Part shown: piece by piece, positions 5,289 through 7,409 of the stretch
How the letters are laid out: every line of letters starts with the position of its first letter
Position numbering within the stretch: the first letter of the stretch is position 1
Source of the DNA: Desulfosporosinus sp. UBA4726
GTDB taxonomy: Bacteria > Bacillota > Desulfitobacteriia > Desulfitobacteriales > Desulfitobacteriaceae
NCBI GenBank assembly: GCA_002404215.1
Contig: DHJG01000075.1
Coordinates: 1,121 to 8,529 of the forward strand
Length of the DNA: 7,409 nt
Direction: 5' to 3'
Notes under the pieces: model-generated
The model's input: the letters and a program-made list of their open reading frames with translations, nothing else
Databases searched by the model: none
What the model was told of the DNA's origin: nothing
Translations under genes and position numbers: made by a program

Positions 5289-5421
5289 GTAAAATTTATT
5301 ATAGATAAGAAAATTAAAAAAGCAAATAAAAAGAAAAATGGTAAGTCCTTAAAGGATATATCTGCTGAAATATAAAGTCGGATTGGTATTTAAAACCATA
5401 TTACTCTGGCTATAAATAATT
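5289..5421. other. A-rich intergenic spacer, no gene seen
   Basis: Between the terminator and the promoter of the chemotaxis-type gene lies an A-rich run (about 5290-5340) and a short inverted repeat TCCTT-A-AAGGA near 5345-5356. No frame has a usable start, and no other element was recognised. Confidence 0.5.
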
Positions 5422-5430
5422 TGTTATAAT
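5422..5430 (+). promoter_or_regulatory. Extended -10 promoter of the CheB-CheR gene
   Basis: TGTTATAAT is a full extended -10 element (TGnTATAAT), which can work without a good -35; none is seen at 17-18 nt. Transcription would start near 5437, about 41 nt before ATG 5478. No sigma-28-type motility promoter was found. Confidence 0.55.
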
Positions 5431-5477
5431 AAGAAGATCAAGTAATGTGCGTATCAAATGTTGAATGGAGAGTTAGG

Positions 5478-7409
5478 ATGAAAGATAAGAAGTACTTTGA
5501 CACAAACAAAACGACTAACTATTCTGGGAGTAAGGCACCTAAAACGGATACCGCGAAAGCTGACTTTCCTATCGTTGGTATTGGTGCTTCCGCAGGAGGG
5601 TTGGAGGCTCTGTTAGCTTTCTTGGGTAATGTGCCTGAAAATAGTGGCTTGGCTTTTGTTATCGTTCAGCATATGGAGAAGACCGGTAAGGGCATTTTGG
5701 TGGAGTTACTTCAGAGTGCTACTACTATGAAGGTTATCCAGGTCCAGGAGAACACATCAGTTCAGCAGGACTGCGTCTATATAATTCCACCGAACAAGGA
5801 AATGTCAATCCAACACAGGGTGCTGCACGTTTTCGATTTTAGTGTGCCTCACACTTTGCATCTACCCATAGATTCATTTTTTAGGTCCCTGGCTGATGAT
5901 CAACAGGAGAGAAGTATTGGAGTTATCCTCTCTGGCATGGGTACTGACGGTACATCGGGACTCAGGGCGATCAAGGAAAAGGGAGGAGGTGTCTTTATCC
6001 AGGAGCCGTCCTCGGCTAAATTTGATGGCATGCCTCGTAGCGCCATTGAGGCAGGTTTAGCAGACGTTGTATCTTTGGTGGAGACGTTACCTTCAAAGAT
6101 TGTTTCCTATCTTGAGCATAAGCCTCTTGTCGATAATGTTGACCAGGACCAGTCAGACAATACTCTGAGTTCCTTCGACAATATTATGACACTGTTACGC
6201 TCACAGACAGGGCATGACTTTTCTTCCTATAAAAAAAACACAGTAGATCGTCGAATTGAGCGGCGTATGGGTATACATCAAATTGACAAGATTGCCACCT
6301 ACGTCCGATTCTTGAAAGAGAATCCACAGGAACAGGAATTATTATTTAAGGAATTTTTAATCGGAGTTACCAGTTTTTTTCGTGAACCGTCGGAGTGGGA
6401 ATTGTTGAAAGACGAAGTTATACCGACACTCTTGGCTGAACGGGCACCGAGTAATACGGTTAGGGTTTGGGTATCCGGCTGTTCCACTGGCGAGGAGGCT
6501 TACTCCTTAGCGATTGTCTTCAAAGAGGTCTTGGAACAGTTAAATCCTTCCCAAGACTTTTCCATGCAGATTTTTGCCACCGATTTAGACCGTGACGCTA
6601 TTGATAAAGCTCGGGAGGGGGTTTTCTCGGACAACATTGCAGAAGATATGTCGCCCCAGCGCCTGAGCCGGTATTTCACTAAGGTGGATCGTGGTTATCA
6701 GGTTATCAAGTCCATCCGAGATATGGTCATCTTTGCTCAGCAAAACATGATTAAGGACCCGCCCTTCACCAAGATTGATATCTTGACCTGCCGCAACCTG
6801 CTAATCTATCTCACACCAAAAATGCAGAAAAAGCTCATGCCGCTTTTTCACTACAGTCTTAATCCTGGCGGCTTTTTGTTTTTAGGAAGTGCTGAGGCAG
6901 TCGGGGAATTTACGGATCTATTTAAACCACTGGAACGCAAATCACGTATCTACCAGAGGCTCCTCCCCCTGATGCTGCAGAAGGTGGTGGAATTCCCTGC
7001 CACCTTTGCTCCCGCTCAGTCTGCAGCGAATCAGCCGTCGGAAATAGTCCAGAACATTCAGTCGCTGGCGGATAAATTGATTTTACAATCTTATGCGCCG
7101 TCGACTGTGTTAGTCAACAGTAAAGGTGATATCCTCTACATCACCGGTCGGACAGGTAAGTACCTAGAACCAGCTGCAGGCAAGGTCAACTGGAATATTT
7201 TCGCCATGGCTCGTGAAGGGTTAAACTATAAATTGAGTAACACCTTCTACAAAGCGCTTCGTGAAAAAGAAGCAGTTACTTACAAAAATGCTGTTGTGAT
7301 CAACGAAGGTGGATCGCATACGGTTGACATTACAGTTAATCCACTTAAAGAGCCGGAGGCGCTGCGGGGAATGGTCATGATTGTTTTTACCGACGTGGTT
7401 ACCCCTAGT
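5478..7409 (+). CDS. CheB-CheR fusion protein with PAS-like domain, cut by window end
   Basis: This frame stays open for 644 codons to the last base, so the C-terminus is missing. After a polar lead of about 30 residues comes a CheB methylesterase domain (31-215) with its catalytic triad S38 (GASAGG), H65 (VQHM) and D157 (GMGTDGT). A short acidic linker leads to CheR: the N-terminal helical part (232-300, NTVDRRIERRM and TSFFREP) and the SAM-binding methyltransferase (about 328-495) with WVSGCSTGEEAYSLAI, ATDLDRDAID and TCRNLLIYL. From about 535 to 640 follows a PAS-like domain (STVLVNSKGDILYITGRTGK). Both enzyme halves look intact, so it could methylate and demethylate glutamates of a receptor or of another protein. 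The receiver domain of classical CheB is absent. Members of this family usually continue into more PAS, histidine kinase or GGDEF domains; whether this one does cannot be seen. GGAG at 5467-5470 supports ATG 5478. No other chemotaxis gene is in the window. Confidence 0.92.
   Translation, partial: MKDKKYFDTNKTTNYSGSKAPKTDTAKADFPIVGIGASAGGLEALLAFLGNVPENSGLAFVIVQHMEKTGKGILVELLQSATTMKVIQVQENTSVQQDCVYIIPPNKEMSIQHRVLHVFDFSVPHTLHLPIDSFFRSLADDQQERSIGVILSGMGTDGTSGLRAIKEKGGGVFIQEPSSAKFDGMPRSAIEAGLADVVSLVETLPSKIVSYLEHKPLVDNVDQDQSDNTLSSFDNIMTLLRSQTGHDFSSYKKNTVDRRIERRMGIHQIDKIATYVRFLKENPQEQELLFKEFLIGVTSFFREPSEWELLKDEVIPTLLAERAPSNTVRVWVSGCSTGEEAYSLAIVFKEVLEQLNPSQDFSMQIFATDLDRDAIDKAREGVFSDNIAEDMSPQRLSRYFTKVDRGYQVIKSIRDMVIFAQQNMIKDPPFTKIDILTCRNLLIYLTPKMQKKLMPLFHYSLNPGGFLFLGSAEAVGEFTDLFKPLERKSRIYQRLLPLMLQKVVEFPATFAPAQSAANQPSEIVQNIQSLADKLILQSYAPSTVLVNSKGDILYITGRTGKYLEPAAGKVNWNIFAMAREGLNYKLSNTFYKALREKEAVTYKNAVVINEGGSHTVDITVNPLKEPEALRGMVMIVFTDVVTPS

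Noticed and set aside
5169..5375. 68-codon + strand frame from GTG 5169
   Set aside because: It starts inside the His-rich gene without its own ribosome binding site and reads through the terminator stem; its Lys/Ile-rich product reflects A-rich DNA.
5407..5425. Sigma-54-like TGGC...TTG before the CheB-CheR gene
   Set aside because: The spacing between the two elements is about 3 nt too long for the -24/-12 consensus, and an extended -10 box explains the site better.
6299..6487. 62-codon minus-strand frame inside the CheR region
   Set aside because: Shadow of the conserved methyltransferase domain.

Overview
The window looks like chromosomal DNA of a low-to-mid GC anaerobic Firmicute. The style of the proteins (a long clostridial Si-type citrate synthase, an AbrB/AarF pair and a CheB-CheR-PAS fusion) points to the Desulfitobacterium/Desulfosporosinus group. 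This placement is inferred from remembered family resemblance and was not searched. All convincing genes lie on the + strand, and I saw no tRNA, rRNA, CRISPR array or insertion sequence.

Layout. (1) 30-1915: a MarR-family repressor followed 56 nt later by citrate synthase, probably one transcription unit. (2) 1916-2744: an 829-nt gap. It holds the N-terminal remnant of an Old Yellow Enzyme-type NADH:flavin oxidoreductase (about 2002-2187, no start codon, cut short), a 16-bp hairpin (2244-2283), a promoter overlapped by a palindrome (2459-2489), a 21-codon gene for a one-helix membrane peptide (2549-2614), and a second promoter covered by a 24-nt palindrome (2696-2730). (3) 2745-5191: an AbrB-type regulator, an AarF/UbiB/ABC1 atypical membrane kinase and a small histidine-rich putative metal-binding protein, closed by a perfect 15-bp intrinsic terminator at 5250-5288. 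(4) 5478 to the window end: a CheB-CheR fusion entering a PAS-like domain, open at the right edge.

How the genes may work together. The MarR protein may sense a metabolite and control citrate synthase, the entry point of the oxidative TCA branch. The AbrB-AarF-His-rich set looks like a regulator controlling a membrane-associated UbiB kinase and a metal-binding partner. Such an organism would use menaquinone, so the kinase's substrate is open. The CheB-CheR fusion is a separate signalling unit with its own promoter. It has no receiver domain, so it is not wired like a classical CheB.

Sequence signals decide two start codons. MarR probably starts at TTG 30 and AarF at ATG 3114. No clearly new large system is visible. 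The most unusual material is the regulatory and small-gene content of 2400-2745 and the AbrB/AarF/His-rich grouping.
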